Source: Methanomicrobiales archaeon
Lineage (GTDB): Archaea > Halobacteriota > Methanomicrobia > Methanomicrobiales > Methanoculleaceae
Assembly (NCBI GenBank): GCA_019136335.1
Contig: JAGVUK010000203.1
Location: forward strand, 1-29,986
DNA length: 29,986 bases
Direction: 5' to 3'
Under the pieces are notes generated by a model that did not search any database, was not told where the DNA came from, and saw only the letters and a program-made list of their open reading frames with translations. Within the stretch, counting starts at the first letter, position 1, and each line of letters opens with the position of its first letter. This document shows positions 1-8,482 of this stretch, piece by piece. Made by a program: the position numbers and the translations under genes.

Positions 1-167
1 AACAGCTGGCCGGCGAGCTTGCCGCAGGAGTGCGGCACGATCATCGCGTGCAGGTTTACATAGCGGGCAAGGCTCGGATCCTTGATCTCCACCTCGCTCA
101 TGTCCCAGCGGTTGAAGAGGAGTTTCTGGTCCTGGGTCCCTGCCTCTACTGCTTCTGCTTCTGCCAT
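1..167 (-). CDS. rps7: 30S ribosomal protein uS7, N-terminal part (cut by the window edge)
   Basis: The minus strand from the ATG at 167 encodes a peptide starting MAEAEAVEAG, followed by a stretch around residues 17-55 (FNRWDMSEVEIKDPSLARY, then HAMIVPHSCGKLAGQL) typical of the start of archaeal uS7. This protein binds the 3' major domain of 16S rRNA and nucleates assembly of the small-subunit head. Only 55 residues are in the window. A strong Shine-Dalgarno sequence (GGAGGT) lies just upstream and overlaps the stop codon of rps12, which ends 5 bases before this start. The two genes are therefore co-transcribed and probably translationally coupled, as in the usual archaeal str operon (elongation factor genes would be expected further left, outside the window). 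Confidence 0.93.
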   Translation of the reverse strand, partial: MAEAEAVEAGTQDQKLLFNRWDMSEVEIKDPSLARYVNLHAMIVPHSCGKLAGQL

Positions 168-172
168 ACCAC

Positions 173-601
173 TTACCTCCGCGGCTTCTCCTTGCGCCCG
201 ATGACCATTTCGCTGAGACTGACGTTGTTGACCTTGGTCACGACAAACCGGACGCCGGGGATATCACCCATCGACCTGCCCAGCCTGCCGCCGATACCCT
301 CGATCTCGACCTCGTCATGCTCGTCGATGAAGTTGATGGCGCCGTCGCCGACGGCGAATGCGGTCACCTGACGGCCGTTCTTGATCAGTTGCACGCGGAC
401 GCACTTACGGATCGCAGAGTTCGGCTGCTTTGCCTCGACACCCACCTTCTCAAGAACGATCCCGCGTGCCTGCGGCGCTCCCTCAAGGGGGTCAGATTTC
501 ACATCAAGTCCAAGCTGACGCCGGGCGTAGACAGGATCATGCCACCTGTCTCTTTTAGCGTCGCGCTTCAGTTTTCGGGCTGCGAATTTACCGTTTCCCA
601 T
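173..601 (-). CDS. rps12: 30S ribosomal protein uS12
   Basis: This 142-residue protein matches archaeal uS12, the decoding-centre protein of the small subunit. The hallmark loop KQPNSAIRKCVRVQLIKNG is present around residues 59-77, and the C-terminal KVNNVSLSEMVIGRKEKPRR is typical of the archaeal/eukaryotic form. The length is normal for archaea. It is the first gene of the str operon on the minus strand, with rps7 directly downstream. The start at 601 has a short purine-rich sequence (GAGGG) upstream. A TATA-like element at 677-685 would start transcription near 655, giving a leader of about 54 bases that carries a small GGAG/CTCC hairpin at 635-645. Confidence 0.97.
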   Translation of the reverse strand: MGNGKFAARKLKRDAKRDRWHDPVYARRQLGLDVKSDPLEGAPQARGIVLEKVGVEAKQPNSAIRKCVRVQLIKNGRQVTAFAVGDGAINFIDEHDEVEIEGIGGRLGRSMGDIPGVRFVVTKVNNVSLSEMVIGRKEKPRR

Positions 602-676
602 TGAATACCCTCGTATCGGTTGAATTTGTAGATAGGAGCAACTCCCGGTGTGCTATAAAGCAACGCGCGTTACGGA

Positions 677-685
677 TTTATATAT
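677..685 (-). promoter_or_regulatory. TATA box for rps12-rps7
   Basis: On the minus strand the sequence ATATATAAA is an archaeal TATA-box match. It lies about 80 bases upstream of the rps12 start and would place the transcription start near 655. This is inferred from sequence and spacing only. Confidence 0.5.
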
Positions 686-738
686 TGTGGAACCCATCCG
701 CGCGCCGATCTTTCGCCTTAGTTATTTGATCGGGAGCT

Positions 739-754
739 GATATAATATTATATC
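739..754 (+). promoter_or_regulatory. Palindromic TATA box for the que operon
   Basis: GATATAATATTATATC is a perfect 16-base palindrome centred near 746. The queD ATG is at 775, and an archaeal TATA box usually sits about 25 bases before the transcription start, so the mRNA is probably leaderless or nearly so. The symmetry may simply reflect a strong TATA element, or it may be a repressor site covering it. Confidence 0.6.
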
Positions 755-774
755 CCGGCGGGCAACCTTCATGG

Positions 775-1188
775 ATGACAACCCGGATATACAAAGAGGT
801 TTTTTTCGAGGCGACCCACCGCCTGATCCACTATCGGGGGAAATGCTTCCGGTTGCACGGCCACCAGTGGCGGGTCGAGGTCTGGATCGAAGGGACGGCG
901 GATGAGCGCACCGGGATCGTCCTTGACTACAACTGCGTAAAAGAGGTCGTCGGGCGGTTCGACCACCAGGTGATCCTGAATGCCGGCGATCCCATGGCGG
1001 CGTGCATCGAGGCGTTCCATCCCGTCGTCACCACGCCCGGCGATCCCACAAGCGAACTCCTCGCCGGCCTCATCGCGGAGATGATCGATGCCGAAGCCGC
1101 ACGGCAGGGGCTTGATGCCCGCGTGGCAAAGATCCGGGTCTGGGAGTCGACGACCTGTTACGCAGAGCGCACGTATGATCGTCAGTGA
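775..1188 (+). CDS. queD: 6-pyruvoyl-tetrahydropterin synthase / QueD-family 6-carboxytetrahydropterin synthase
   Basis: QueD converts dihydroneopterin triphosphate to 6-carboxy-5,6,7,8-tetrahydropterin, the second step to preQ0, which in archaea feeds archaeosine in tRNA. The 137-residue protein has the family's zinc histidines H15, H28 and H30 and the catalytic Cys24, in the pattern C-x3-HGH that marks QueD. The FDHQVILN segment (about residues 62-69) carries a conserved Asp-His, and the C-terminal WESTTCY carries the conserved Glu. The ATG at 775 is chosen because the ATG at 771 is out of frame and because the TATA box at 739-754 fits a leaderless start. It overlaps queE by 14 bases and is the first gene of queD-queE-queC. 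Confidence 0.93.
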   Translation: MTTRIYKEVFFEATHRLIHYRGKCFRLHGHQWRVEVWIEGTADERTGIVLDYNCVKEVVGRFDHQVILNAGDPMAACIEAFHPVVTTPGDPTSELLAGLIAEMIDAEAARQGLDARVAKIRVWESTTCYAERTYDRQ

Positions 1189-1783
1189 GATCTTCCGGAG
1201 CCTCCAGGGAGAGGGCAGAAACCAGGGGCGGCCCTGCACGTTCATCCGGCTCGCCGGGTGCAACCTCCGGTGCGCCTGGTGCGACACCTCCTACGCATGG
1301 GAAGGCGGGGTGAGGATGAGCGTTGCGGAGGTCCTCGACCGGGTCTGGCTCCTGAACGGGAACCATATCTGCATCACCGGCGGGGAGCCGCTCCTGCAGC
1401 GGGATGAGGTCATCGAGCTCCTCAAGAAGTTCAGCCTTCATGGATATACGGTCGAGATCGAGACGAACGGCACCCGCGACTTCCGGGAGATGCAGGCTTT
1501 CGCCTCCATCTGCATGGACGTCAAATGCCCCTCGTCGGGGGAGAGGAGCGATCTATCGCTCCTCCCCTTCATCACCCCCCGCGACTGCGTCAAGTTCGTG
1601 GTGGCGGACGAGGACGACTTCCTCTACGCCCGGGCGGTGATGGCCCGTTACGATATCCGGGGCGAGGTCTTCATAACGCCGGTGGAGGGGTCCGACTACC
1701 GCGCCATCGCGGACTACATCGTCGACGAGAACCTCCCGGTGAGGTTTCAACTGCAACTGCACAAGATCCTGGGGATGAAATGA
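1175..1783 (+). CDS. queE: 7-carboxy-7-deazaguanine synthase (radical SAM)
   Basis: QueE rearranges 6-carboxytetrahydropterin to 7-carboxy-7-deazaguanine using S-adenosylmethionine, a [4Fe-4S] cluster and Mg2+. From the ATG at 1175 the protein has 202 residues, normal for the compact family. The opening MIVSEIFRSLQGEGRNQGRP contains the conserved LQGEG substrate loop. The cluster cysteines are C29, C33 and C36 (CNLRCAWC), and the SAM-binding ITGGEP is at about residues 67-72. The reading frame is open upstream to 1088, but that extension overlaps queD and has no family similarity, so 1175 is preferred. The stop codon overlaps the queC start as ATGA, which indicates coupled translation. Confidence 0.95.
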   Translation: MIVSEIFRSLQGEGRNQGRPCTFIRLAGCNLRCAWCDTSYAWEGGVRMSVAEVLDRVWLLNGNHICITGGEPLLQRDEVIELLKKFSLHGYTVEIETNGTRDFREMQAFASICMDVKCPSSGERSDLSLLPFITPRDCVKFVVADEDDFLYARAVMARYDIRGEVFITPVEGSDYRAIADYIVDENLPVRFQLQLHKILGMK

Positions 1784-2448
1784 TGAAAGCGGTCTGCCTC
1801 CTCTCGGGCGGCATGGACTCCGCCACGCTCGCCTATGTCGCAAAGGACATGGGTTACGATATCATCGCGCTCCACTTCACCTACGGCCAGCGGACGGAGA
1901 AGAAGGAACGGGCGTGCGCCCGGACCATCGCCCGGATGCTTGACGCGCGCGACTTTGTCGAGATCAGCCTCGAGCACTTCAAGAAGATCGGGGCCTCGAG
2001 CCTGACGGACACCGCGATCGCGGTCGAGGAGTATACCGGGGAGGAGAAGGGGGTGCCGAACACCTACGTTCCGTTCAGGAACGCAAACCTCCTCGCCATA
2101 GCGACCAGCCTCGCGGAGGCCCGGCGAGCGGAAGCAATCTTCATCGGCGTCCAGACCGGCGACTACCCGGGGTACCCCGACTGCCGGCCGGAGTTCATCG
2201 AGGCGTTCCAGCGGGTGGTCGATCTCGGCACGGCGGCGGACCCCCGTATCACCCTGATGACGCCCTTTATCCGGATGACGAAGGCGGATATCCTCCGCGT
2301 GGGCCTTCGCCTCGGCGTCCCTTACGAGGAGACCTGGTCCTGCTACCAGAACAATGACCGGGCGTGCGGGATCTGCTCTTCGTGCCACTACAGGAGAGCC
2401 GCGTTCCGCGAGCTCGGGGTGCCCGACCCGATCGAGTACGAGGGCTGA
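1780..2448 (+). CDS. queC: 7-cyano-7-deazaguanine (preQ0) synthase
   Basis: QueC uses ATP and ammonia to turn 7-carboxy-7-deazaguanine into preQ0, which archaea insert into the tRNA D-loop through archaeal TGT and then amidate to archaeosine. The 222-residue protein has the PP-loop SGGMDS (residues 9-14), the conserved VPNTYVPFRN (92-101) and GDYPGYPDCRPEFI (127-140). The zinc site has four cysteines, C188, C196, C199 and C202. The start is either ATG 1780 or the adjacent ATG 1783; the first forms an ATGA overlap with the queE stop. Together with queD and queE this gives the three pathway enzymes after the GTP cyclohydrolase step. Confidence 0.96.
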   Translation: MMKAVCLLSGGMDSATLAYVAKDMGYDIIALHFTYGQRTEKKERACARTIARMLDARDFVEISLEHFKKIGASSLTDTAIAVEEYTGEEKGVPNTYVPFRNANLLAIATSLAEARRAEAIFIGVQTGDYPGYPDCRPEFIEAFQRVVDLGTAADPRITLMTPFIRMTKADILRVGLRLGVPYEETWSCYQNNDRACGICSSCHYRRAAFRELGVPDPIEYEG

Positions 2449-2450
2449 CC

Positions 2451-3011
2451 ATGGAAGTCTACCGCACCGGAAGGCTCACCGTCGAGAGAAAGGAGATCAC
2501 CCTCCCGGATGGGGAGAGAAAGGAGCGGGTGATCATCCACCCCGGCGGGGCGGTCGCGATCCTCCCCGTCGAGGGAGACGACTGCTACCTCATCCAGCAG
2601 TACCGCTACGCCGTCGACGCCTACATCTTTGAGGCACCGGCAGGCACCATCGACGAGGGCGAGGAGCCGCACGAGACCGCCCGCCGGGAGCTGATCGAAG
2701 AAACCGGGATGAAGGCGGAAACCTTTGTCCCGAAAGGCTGGATCTACTCTTCCCCCGGCTACACCGACGAGCGGATATGGCTTTACCTCGCAGAGGGGCT
2801 CTCGCCCTGCTCGGACTACGGTATGGACGAGGATGAGGTGATCGAGGTCGTCCGCATCCCCGTCAAGGATCTCGCGGCGATGATCGCGGATGAACGGATC
2901 GTTGACGCAAAGACGATCTGCCTCATCTGCCGGTGCCTGCTCCGGGCGGAGCGCGGGACACCCGGCCCGGAGCGGGCGCGGGAGGGGGACGGCAAATGTG
3001 CGCAGATTTAA
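2451..3011 (+). CDS. Nudix hydrolase, ADP-ribose pyrophosphatase type
   Basis: This 186-residue protein has a perfect Nudix box (GX5EX7REUXEEXGU) at residues 65-87, with the catalytic RELIEE core. The sequence around it (YRYAVDAYIFEAPAGTIDEGE before, GWIYSSPGYTDERIWLYLAE after) resembles ADP-ribose pyrophosphatases, which cleave ADP-ribose to AMP and ribose 5-phosphate. The exact substrate cannot be read from sequence. It starts two bases after the queC stop, so it is probably co-transcribed with the preQ0 genes, although no step in that pathway is known to need a Nudix enzyme. The C-terminal 25 residues are charged and low in complexity. Confidence 0.9.
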   Translation: MEVYRTGRLTVERKEITLPDGERKERVIIHPGGAVAILPVEGDDCYLIQQYRYAVDAYIFEAPAGTIDEGEEPHETARRELIEETGMKAETFVPKGWIYSSPGYTDERIWLYLAEGLSPCSDYGMDEDEVIEVVRIPVKDLAAMIADERIVDAKTICLICRCLLRAERGTPGPERAREGDGKCAQI

Positions 3012-3080
3012 GCCTTCTCCGGAGAAACACATAGTAGCTTCGACCAATGAATACTATTCAGCGAGCCTGGTGAACGTCCA

Positions 3081-4352
3081 ATGGAAGAGACGCAAGAGAT
3101 GGATACCGCGCGAAAGCGCTACGAATTTAAAAAGATGCTTGAGAGGCTTGCCGAGAAGGAGGGAAGCGGCACCGAGCTGATCACACTCTATATACCTCCG
3201 GATAAGCAGATATACGACGTGACCGCCCAGCTCCGTGACGAGTTCGGGCAGTGCGCAAACATCAAGAGCAAACAGACCCGGACAAACGTCCAGAGTGCCA
3301 TATCCTCCATCCTCTCCCGCCTGAAGTACTACAAGCGCCCGCCGGAGAACGGCATGGCGGTCTTCTGCGGCACGATCAACGTCGGCGGCGACCGCACCGA
3401 CCTTGAATGCGAGATCATCGAGCCGCCTGAGCCGCTCAACACCTACCTGTACCGGTGCAGCTCCTCGTTCGAGCTCGAACCCCTGCAGCAGATGCTTGGC
3501 GAGAAGGAGGTCTACGGCCTGATCGTCCTCGACCGGCGGGAGGCCTACATCGGCTTTCTCCGGGGCAACCGGATCGAGCCGGTCCACGGCGTCACCTCGA
3601 CGGTCCCCGGCAAGCAGCGAAAGGGCGGCCAGTCGAGCGTCAGGTTCCAGCGGCTGCGGCTGATCGCCATCAACGAGTTCTACAAGAAGATCGGCGACCG
3701 GGCAAGTGATATCTTCCTTGCCGAGAAGGACTTCTTCGAGAAGTTCAAAGGTGTGCTGATCGGCGGCCCGACCCCGACCAAGGAGGAGTTCGAGGCAGGC
3801 GGCTACCTCCACCACGAGCTCCAGAAGCGGATCATCGGGCTCTTCGATGTCGCCTACACAAACGAGTCCGGGCTTGCCGAGCTCGTCGAGAACGCGTCGG
3901 ACGCCTTAAAGGGCCTCGACATCATCAAGGAGAAGAACGTCATGAACCGGTTCCTCCAGGAACTGGTCAAGGACGACGGACCGGCCGCCTACGGTGAGGA
4001 GAGCGTCCGGAAGAACCTGGAACTCGGCGCCGTCGACACCCTCCTCCTCTCCGACAAGCTCCGGAGGGCCCGGCTGAAACTCGCCTGTCCGAACGGCGAC
4101 TACACCGAGGAGAGGACGATCAGCATCGAACCGGGCAAACACATCAGGGATCTCGACTTCGGCACCTGTCCAAACGACGGGGCATCCCTCTACGTCGAGG
4201 AAGAGGTCGATATCATCGATGAGCTGACCGCGCTTGCAGACCAGAGCAGCGCGACGGTCCGGATCATCTCAGACGACTTCGAAGAAGGCTCGATGCTCTA
4301 CAACGCGTTCGGCGGGATCGCGGCAATACTTCGTTACAGGACCGGATACTGA
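3081..4352 (+). CDS. prf1: Peptide chain release factor aRF1
   Basis: aRF1 reads all three stop codons and triggers hydrolysis of peptidyl-tRNA. The 423-residue protein carries the codon-recognition motifs NIKS (residues 60-63) and YxCxxxF (Y124, C126, F130), and the catalytic GGQ (182-184). The C-terminal domain has two CPN pairs of a zinc-ribbon type and the FGGIAAILRY ending common in archaeal aRF1. Length is normal for the family. The ATG at 3081 follows a GGTGA Shine-Dalgarno sequence at 3070-3074; an in-frame ATG at 3099 is a less likely start. The stop overlaps the argS start by one base (TGATG). It opens the operon prf1-argS-taw1-sepS. Confidence 0.97.
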   Translation: MEETQEMDTARKRYEFKKMLERLAEKEGSGTELITLYIPPDKQIYDVTAQLRDEFGQCANIKSKQTRTNVQSAISSILSRLKYYKRPPENGMAVFCGTINVGGDRTDLECEIIEPPEPLNTYLYRCSSSFELEPLQQMLGEKEVYGLIVLDRREAYIGFLRGNRIEPVHGVTSTVPGKQRKGGQSSVRFQRLRLIAINEFYKKIGDRASDIFLAEKDFFEKFKGVLIGGPTPTKEEFEAGGYLHHELQKRIIGLFDVAYTNESGLAELVENASDALKGLDIIKEKNVMNRFLQELVKDDGPAAYGEESVRKNLELGAVDTLLLSDKLRRARLKLACPNGDYTEERTISIEPGKHIRDLDFGTCPNDGASLYVEEEVDIIDELTALADQSSATVRIISDDFEEGSMLYNAFGGIAAILRYRTGY

Positions 4353-6016
4353 TGTTTCAGGAGAAGTACCACCAGGTTGAGCGCATGCTCCGGGCATGCA
4401 CAGGCGAAGAGGACGTCCTCCTCTCGATAGGGGGGGATCACGCCGACATCGCCTCGACCGTAGCGTTTAAACTTGCGAAAGTTGAGAAACGGGCGCCCCA
4501 GAAGATCGCCGCCGATATCGCGGAGAGGCTCTCGGCCGATCCCGGACTCGGGGATATCCGGGTCGAGGCGGCGGGCCCCTACATCAACTTCCGGTTCGGG
4601 CCCTCGCTTCTCGCGGAGGCGGTCAGGGCGGCAACCGGGCCCGGCTACGGGAACCTCCAGCGCCGCACCGAGCGGGTGGTGCTCGAGCACACGAGCGCGA
4701 ACCCGAACGGCCCTCTCCACGTCGGCCATATCAGGAACACCGTCATCGGGGACACCCTGGTCCGGGCGTTCCGGAAGGCCGGGTACCCGCTCGAGGCGCA
4801 GTATTACTTAAACGACATGGGCCGCCAGATCGCCATCGTCTCCTGGGGGTTCGACCACCTCGGCCTCGCCCGCGGGGAGGACGAGAAGGAGGATCATTAC
4901 GTCGCCCGGGTCTACGTCGCGGCGAACCGGGAACTCCAGAAGAACCCGGAGATCACGGAAGAGATCGATCACCTCATGCAGCAGGTGGAGCGCGGCGATG
5001 CAGAGACCGTCGCGAAGTTCCGGGCGGCCGTCTCCCTCTGTGCGAAAGGGATCCGGGCGACCCTCGCCGCCCTGAACGCCCACCACGACCGGTTCGTCTG
5101 GGAGAGCGATTTTGTCCGGATCGGCGACGTGGACCGGATCATCGGGCGGGTCCGGCACCTGCCGCAGGCCCATGAGGACGAGACCCTCTGGGTCGACCTC
5201 TCGGAGCGGGGTTTCGAGAAGAAGTACATCCTCCGGAGGAGCGACGGCACGTCGGTCTACAGCACGCGCGACCTCGCCTACCACACCTGGAAGGCGCGCA
5301 ACTTCGACCGGATGATCGATGTCCTCGGGGCGGACCACAAACTGATCGGCGCCCAGCTCCGGGCCACCCTCGAACTCCTTGGCGAACATCCGCCCGAGAT
5401 TGTCTACTTTGAGTTCGTCTCCCTGCCCGAGGGCTCGATGAGCACCCGGGCGGGCAAGTTCGTCTCGGCGGACGAACTGATCGAGGAGGTGACCGCAAAG
5501 GCATACGACGAGGTGACCGTCCGCCGCCCGGAACTCCCCGAAGAGGAGCGGCGCTCAATCGCGAAGTCGGTAGCCGTCGCCGCCATCCGCTACGACATCG
5601 TGAAGGTCTCCCCCGAGAAGAGCACGGTCTTTGACTGGCGGGAGGCGCTGAACTTCGAGCGGCAGAGCGGCCCCTACATCCAGTACGCCCACGCCCGCGC
5701 CTGCAGCATCCTCGAGAAGGCGGGGGAGTTCGAGCCGGCGTATCATTACGAGACGGAGCACGAGATCGCGCTCGCCCGGCACCTCTCCCGGTTCCCTGTC
5801 GTCATCGAGCAGACCGTGACGGAACTCCGCCCGCACCTGCTCGCCGCCTACGCCCGCGAGCTTGCCGACCTCTTCAACGCCTTCTACCACTACGACCCGG
5901 TGCTCAAAAGCGAGGGCGAGACCCGGAGCAGCCGGCTCGCGCTCGTGGATGCGGTCAGGAACACCCTGCAGGAATCCCTTGTGACCCTCGGTATCGATGC
6001 ACTCAGAAGCATGTAA
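4352..6016 (+). CDS. argS: Arginyl-tRNA synthetase
   Basis: ArgRS charges tRNA-Arg with arginine. The 554-residue protein is a class I synthetase. An N-terminal tRNA-binding domain of about 100 residues precedes the HIGH-type signature HVGH (123-126) in the ANPNGPLHVGHIRNT context unique to ArgRS. The KMSKS-equivalent is SMSTRAGK (362-369), with the canonical second Lys missing as in many ArgRS. The C-terminal helical anticodon-binding (DALR) domain includes ESLVTLGIDALRSM at the very end. It starts on the last base of the prf1 stop codon and its own end overlaps taw1 by 20 bases, so the set is a tightly coupled operon. Confidence 0.97.
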   Translation: MFQEKYHQVERMLRACTGEEDVLLSIGGDHADIASTVAFKLAKVEKRAPQKIAADIAERLSADPGLGDIRVEAAGPYINFRFGPSLLAEAVRAATGPGYGNLQRRTERVVLEHTSANPNGPLHVGHIRNTVIGDTLVRAFRKAGYPLEAQYYLNDMGRQIAIVSWGFDHLGLARGEDEKEDHYVARVYVAANRELQKNPEITEEIDHLMQQVERGDAETVAKFRAAVSLCAKGIRATLAALNAHHDRFVWESDFVRIGDVDRIIGRVRHLPQAHEDETLWVDLSERGFEKKYILRRSDGTSVYSTRDLAYHTWKARNFDRMIDVLGADHKLIGAQLRATLELLGEHPPEIVYFEFVSLPEGSMSTRAGKFVSADELIEEVTAKAYDEVTVRRPELPEEERRSIAKSVAVAAIRYDIVKVSPEKSTVFDWREALNFERQSGPYIQYAHARACSILEKAGEFEPAYHYETEHEIALARHLSRFPVVIEQTVTELRPHLLAAYARELADLFNAFYHYDPVLKSEGETRSSRLALVDAVRNTLQESLVTLGIDALRSM

Positions 6017-6890
6017 GGCCCTCCGGAGGCAGGGCTACCAGTTCGTCAGCCCCGCCTCGTCAGCGGCCGTCAAGCCCTGCATGTGGAACAAGCGGGCGCT
6101 CAGGGGCGGGGAGATGTGCTACAAGGCGCAGTTCTACGGCATCGAGAGCCACCGCTGCGTCCAGATGACCCCGACCCTCCGGTGCAACCAGCACTGCCTC
6201 TTCTGCTGGCGGTCGTTCGAGCACGAGGTCGTGGAGGAGGAAGAGTGCCCTCCCCCCGCGATCATCGAGAATCTCCGGCGCCTCCAGAAGAAGGCGCTCT
6301 CGGGCTACAAGGTCTCGCCCTACGTCGCGCCGGAGCGGTTCGCGGAGGCTCTCCGCCCCACGATGGTCGCGATATCCCTTTCGGGGGAGCCGACCTGTTA
6401 CTCGCGTCTCCCGGAGCTGATCGACGGCCTCAACACCGGTGGGTACACGACGTTCCTCGTCTCGAACGGCACCCGGCCCGACGTCCTTTCGCGGTGCCGG
6501 CCCTACCAGGTCTACGTCTCCCTGGACGCTCCCGACCGGGAGACCTACCTTGGCCTCTGCCGGCCGAGAGAGGATTACTGGGACCGGGTGCAGGAGAGCC
6601 TTGCCGGACTTGCCGGCCGCCGGTCCGCAATCCGCACCACCGTCGTGCACGGCTACAACGACTTTGCGCCTGAACGGTATGCAGCGCTCTACCAGGATTC
6701 CGGCGCCCGTTTCGTTGAAGTAAAGGGTTATATGTATCTGGGATACAGTAGAAATCGACTGCAGAGAGACCAGATGCCTGAACACAGCGATGTGCGGGCA
6801 TTTGCCGAGAAGATTGCACAACACTGCGATTATACCATCAGGGACGAGAGCCCGGCGAGCCGGGTCGTCTGCCTGGAGCGGAACGTATGA
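5997..6890 (+). CDS. taw1: tRNA 4-demethylwyosine synthase (TYW1/Taw1), radical SAM
   Basis: Taw1 condenses pyruvate with N1-methylguanosine at position 37 of tRNA-Phe to form the tricyclic wyosine base, which prevents frameshifting. The 297-residue protein has both iron-sulfur sites expected of the family: the radical-SAM C63, C67, C70 (CNQHCLFC) and the second-cluster cysteines C28, C41 and C54 with exact CX12CX12C spacing. AISLSGEPT (about 124-132) is the SAM-binding segment. The start at 5997 overlaps argS by 20 bases and has only a weak Shine-Dalgarno sequence; the overlap is accepted because the family's conserved N-terminal YQ-x(n)-C region requires it. The end overlaps sepS as ATGA. 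Confidence 0.95.
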   Translation: MHSEACKALRRQGYQFVSPASSAAVKPCMWNKRALRGGEMCYKAQFYGIESHRCVQMTPTLRCNQHCLFCWRSFEHEVVEEEECPPPAIIENLRRLQKKALSGYKVSPYVAPERFAEALRPTMVAISLSGEPTCYSRLPELIDGLNTGGYTTFLVSNGTRPDVLSRCRPYQVYVSLDAPDRETYLGLCRPREDYWDRVQESLAGLAGRRSAIRTTVVHGYNDFAPERYAALYQDSGARFVEVKGYMYLGYSRNRLQRDQMPEHSDVRAFAEKIAQHCDYTIRDESPASRVVCLERNV

Positions 6891-8482
6891 GATTCGATGT
6901 GGAAGAGTTCAAAAAGAGAGCGAGAGAGGACTTCGAACACGCCTGGCATGAAGGGCCGTCGGTGCTGACCCCACCGGGGATCTCAGACCGGTATCCCCGG
7001 CTGAAGTACACCCGGGCGGCCCCGCACCCGATCTTTGAGATCATGCAGCGGCTCCGCGAGACCTACCTCTCGATGGGGTTTGACGAGGCGATGAACCCCC
7101 TGATCGTCGAGGAATCGGATATCTACCGGCAGTTCGGGCCCGAGGCGATGGCCGTCCTCGACCGGGTCTTCTACCTCGGCGGCCTGCCCCGCCCGAACGT
7201 CGGGATAGCGAGAAAACAGGTGGAGGGGATCGAGGCGATCCTCGGCCGCGCGATATCGCCAGAGACTGAGGAGAAACTCCGCGAGACCCTCCACGGCTAC
7301 AAAAAGGGGACGATCGACGGCGACGAACTGACGCACGAACTCGCGGCCGTCCTCGAGGCCGACGACGCCGCCGTGGTGCACATCCTTGACGCGGTCTTCC
7401 CCGAGTTCCGGGCGCTCGCCCCCGAGTCGTCGCGCAACACCCTCCGGAGCCACATGACGAGCGGCTGGTTCCTGACGCTCTCGGCCCTCTGGGAGAGACG
7501 CCACCTCCCCATCCGGCTCTTCTCGGTGGACCGCTGTTTCCGGCGGGAACAGGAGGAGGGGCCCACCCGCCTGATGGCCTACCACTCGGCCTCCTGCGTC
7601 GTCGCGGGGGAGGACGTCACCCTCGAAGAGGGCAAAGCCATCAGCGAAGCCCTCCTCTCGGCGTTCGGGTTCACTGAGTTCCGGTTCCAGCCCGACGAGA
7701 AACGGTCGAAGTACTACATGCCCGGGACCCAGACCGAGGTCTACGCCCGCCACCCGGTCCTCGGCTGGGTCGAGGTCGCCACCTTCGGCATCTACTCGCC
7801 CTCGGCGCTCGCGGAGTACGGGATCGGGGTGCCGGTGATGAACCTCGGTCTCGGGGTGGAGCGGCTCGCCATGATCGCCTACCAGTCTAACGACATCCGC
7901 GAGCTCACCCACCCGCAGTTCTACCCGCAACCCCTCTCCGACCGCGATATCGCGGGTGCCATTCATCTCCGCATGGAGCCGGCGTCGACGACCGGGAAGC
8001 GGATGGCGGAGGCGATCCGTGATACAGCCGCCGAGCACGCCGCCGCCCCGGGCCCGTGCGCATTCACCGCATGGACCGGCGAGATCGCGGGAAGGCAGGT
8101 GGAGGTGATCGTCGAGGAGCCCGAGTCCAACACGAAACTCTGCGGACCGGCGTGCGCAAACGAGATCTTCGTCCACAACGGCTCGGTGCTCGGGGTCCCC
8201 GATATCGAGAAGTGGGCACAGGTCCGGCGGGACGGGGTGTCCACCGGCATCACCTACCTTGATGCCGTAGCAAGCCTCGCCGCCGCCCGGATCGAGGAGG
8301 CGGCGCGGTGCGGAGAGGAGACCCGCGTCCAGGTGAAGATGGCAAAACTGCCCTCAGATATCAACCTCCGCATCGAGGAGTATGCGATGCGGTACATCAC
8401 CGACCACAACAAGAAGGTGGACCTCCGGGGCCCGGTCTTCCTGACGGTGAGATCCGTCATACCGGAGCAATCGACCCGATAA
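6887..8482 (+). CDS. sepS: O-phosphoseryl-tRNA(Cys) synthetase (SepRS)
   Basis: SepRS attaches O-phosphoserine to tRNA-Cys; SepCysS then converts it to cysteine. This two-step route is characteristic of methanogens and a few relatives. The 531-residue class II synthetase has QFGPEAMAVLDR (82-93), the phosphoserine-binding RSHMTSGW (187-194), motif 2 around CFRRE (217-221), the conserved LMAYHSASC (229-237) and motif 3 GLGVERLAM (321-329). The length matches the family (about 535). The start overlaps the taw1 stop by four bases. The last 26 bases overlap the 3' end of the trehalose gene on the other strand. No SepCysS or ordinary CysRS gene is in the window. Confidence 0.96.
   Translation: MRFDVEEFKKRAREDFEHAWHEGPSVLTPPGISDRYPRLKYTRAAPHPIFEIMQRLRETYLSMGFDEAMNPLIVEESDIYRQFGPEAMAVLDRVFYLGGLPRPNVGIARKQVEGIEAILGRAISPETEEKLRETLHGYKKGTIDGDELTHELAAVLEADDAAVVHILDAVFPEFRALAPESSRNTLRSHMTSGWFLTLSALWERRHLPIRLFSVDRCFRREQEEGPTRLMAYHSASCVVAGEDVTLEEGKAISEALLSAFGFTEFRFQPDEKRSKYYMPGTQTEVYARHPVLGWVEVATFGIYSPSALAEYGIGVPVMNLGLGVERLAMIAYQSNDIRELTHPQFYPQPLSDRDIAGAIHLRMEPASTTGKRMAEAIRDTAAEHAAAPGPCAFTAWTGEIAGRQVEVIVEEPESNTKLCGPACANEIFVHNGSVLGVPDIEKWAQVRRDGVSTGITYLDAVASLAAARIEEAARCGEETRVQVKMAKLPSDINLRIEEYAMRYITDHNKKVDLRGPVFLTVRSVIPEQSTR

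Noticed and set aside
3015..3026. 12-base palindrome TTCTCCGGAGAA before prf1
   Set aside because: Too short and without spacing or context to call it an operator or terminator.
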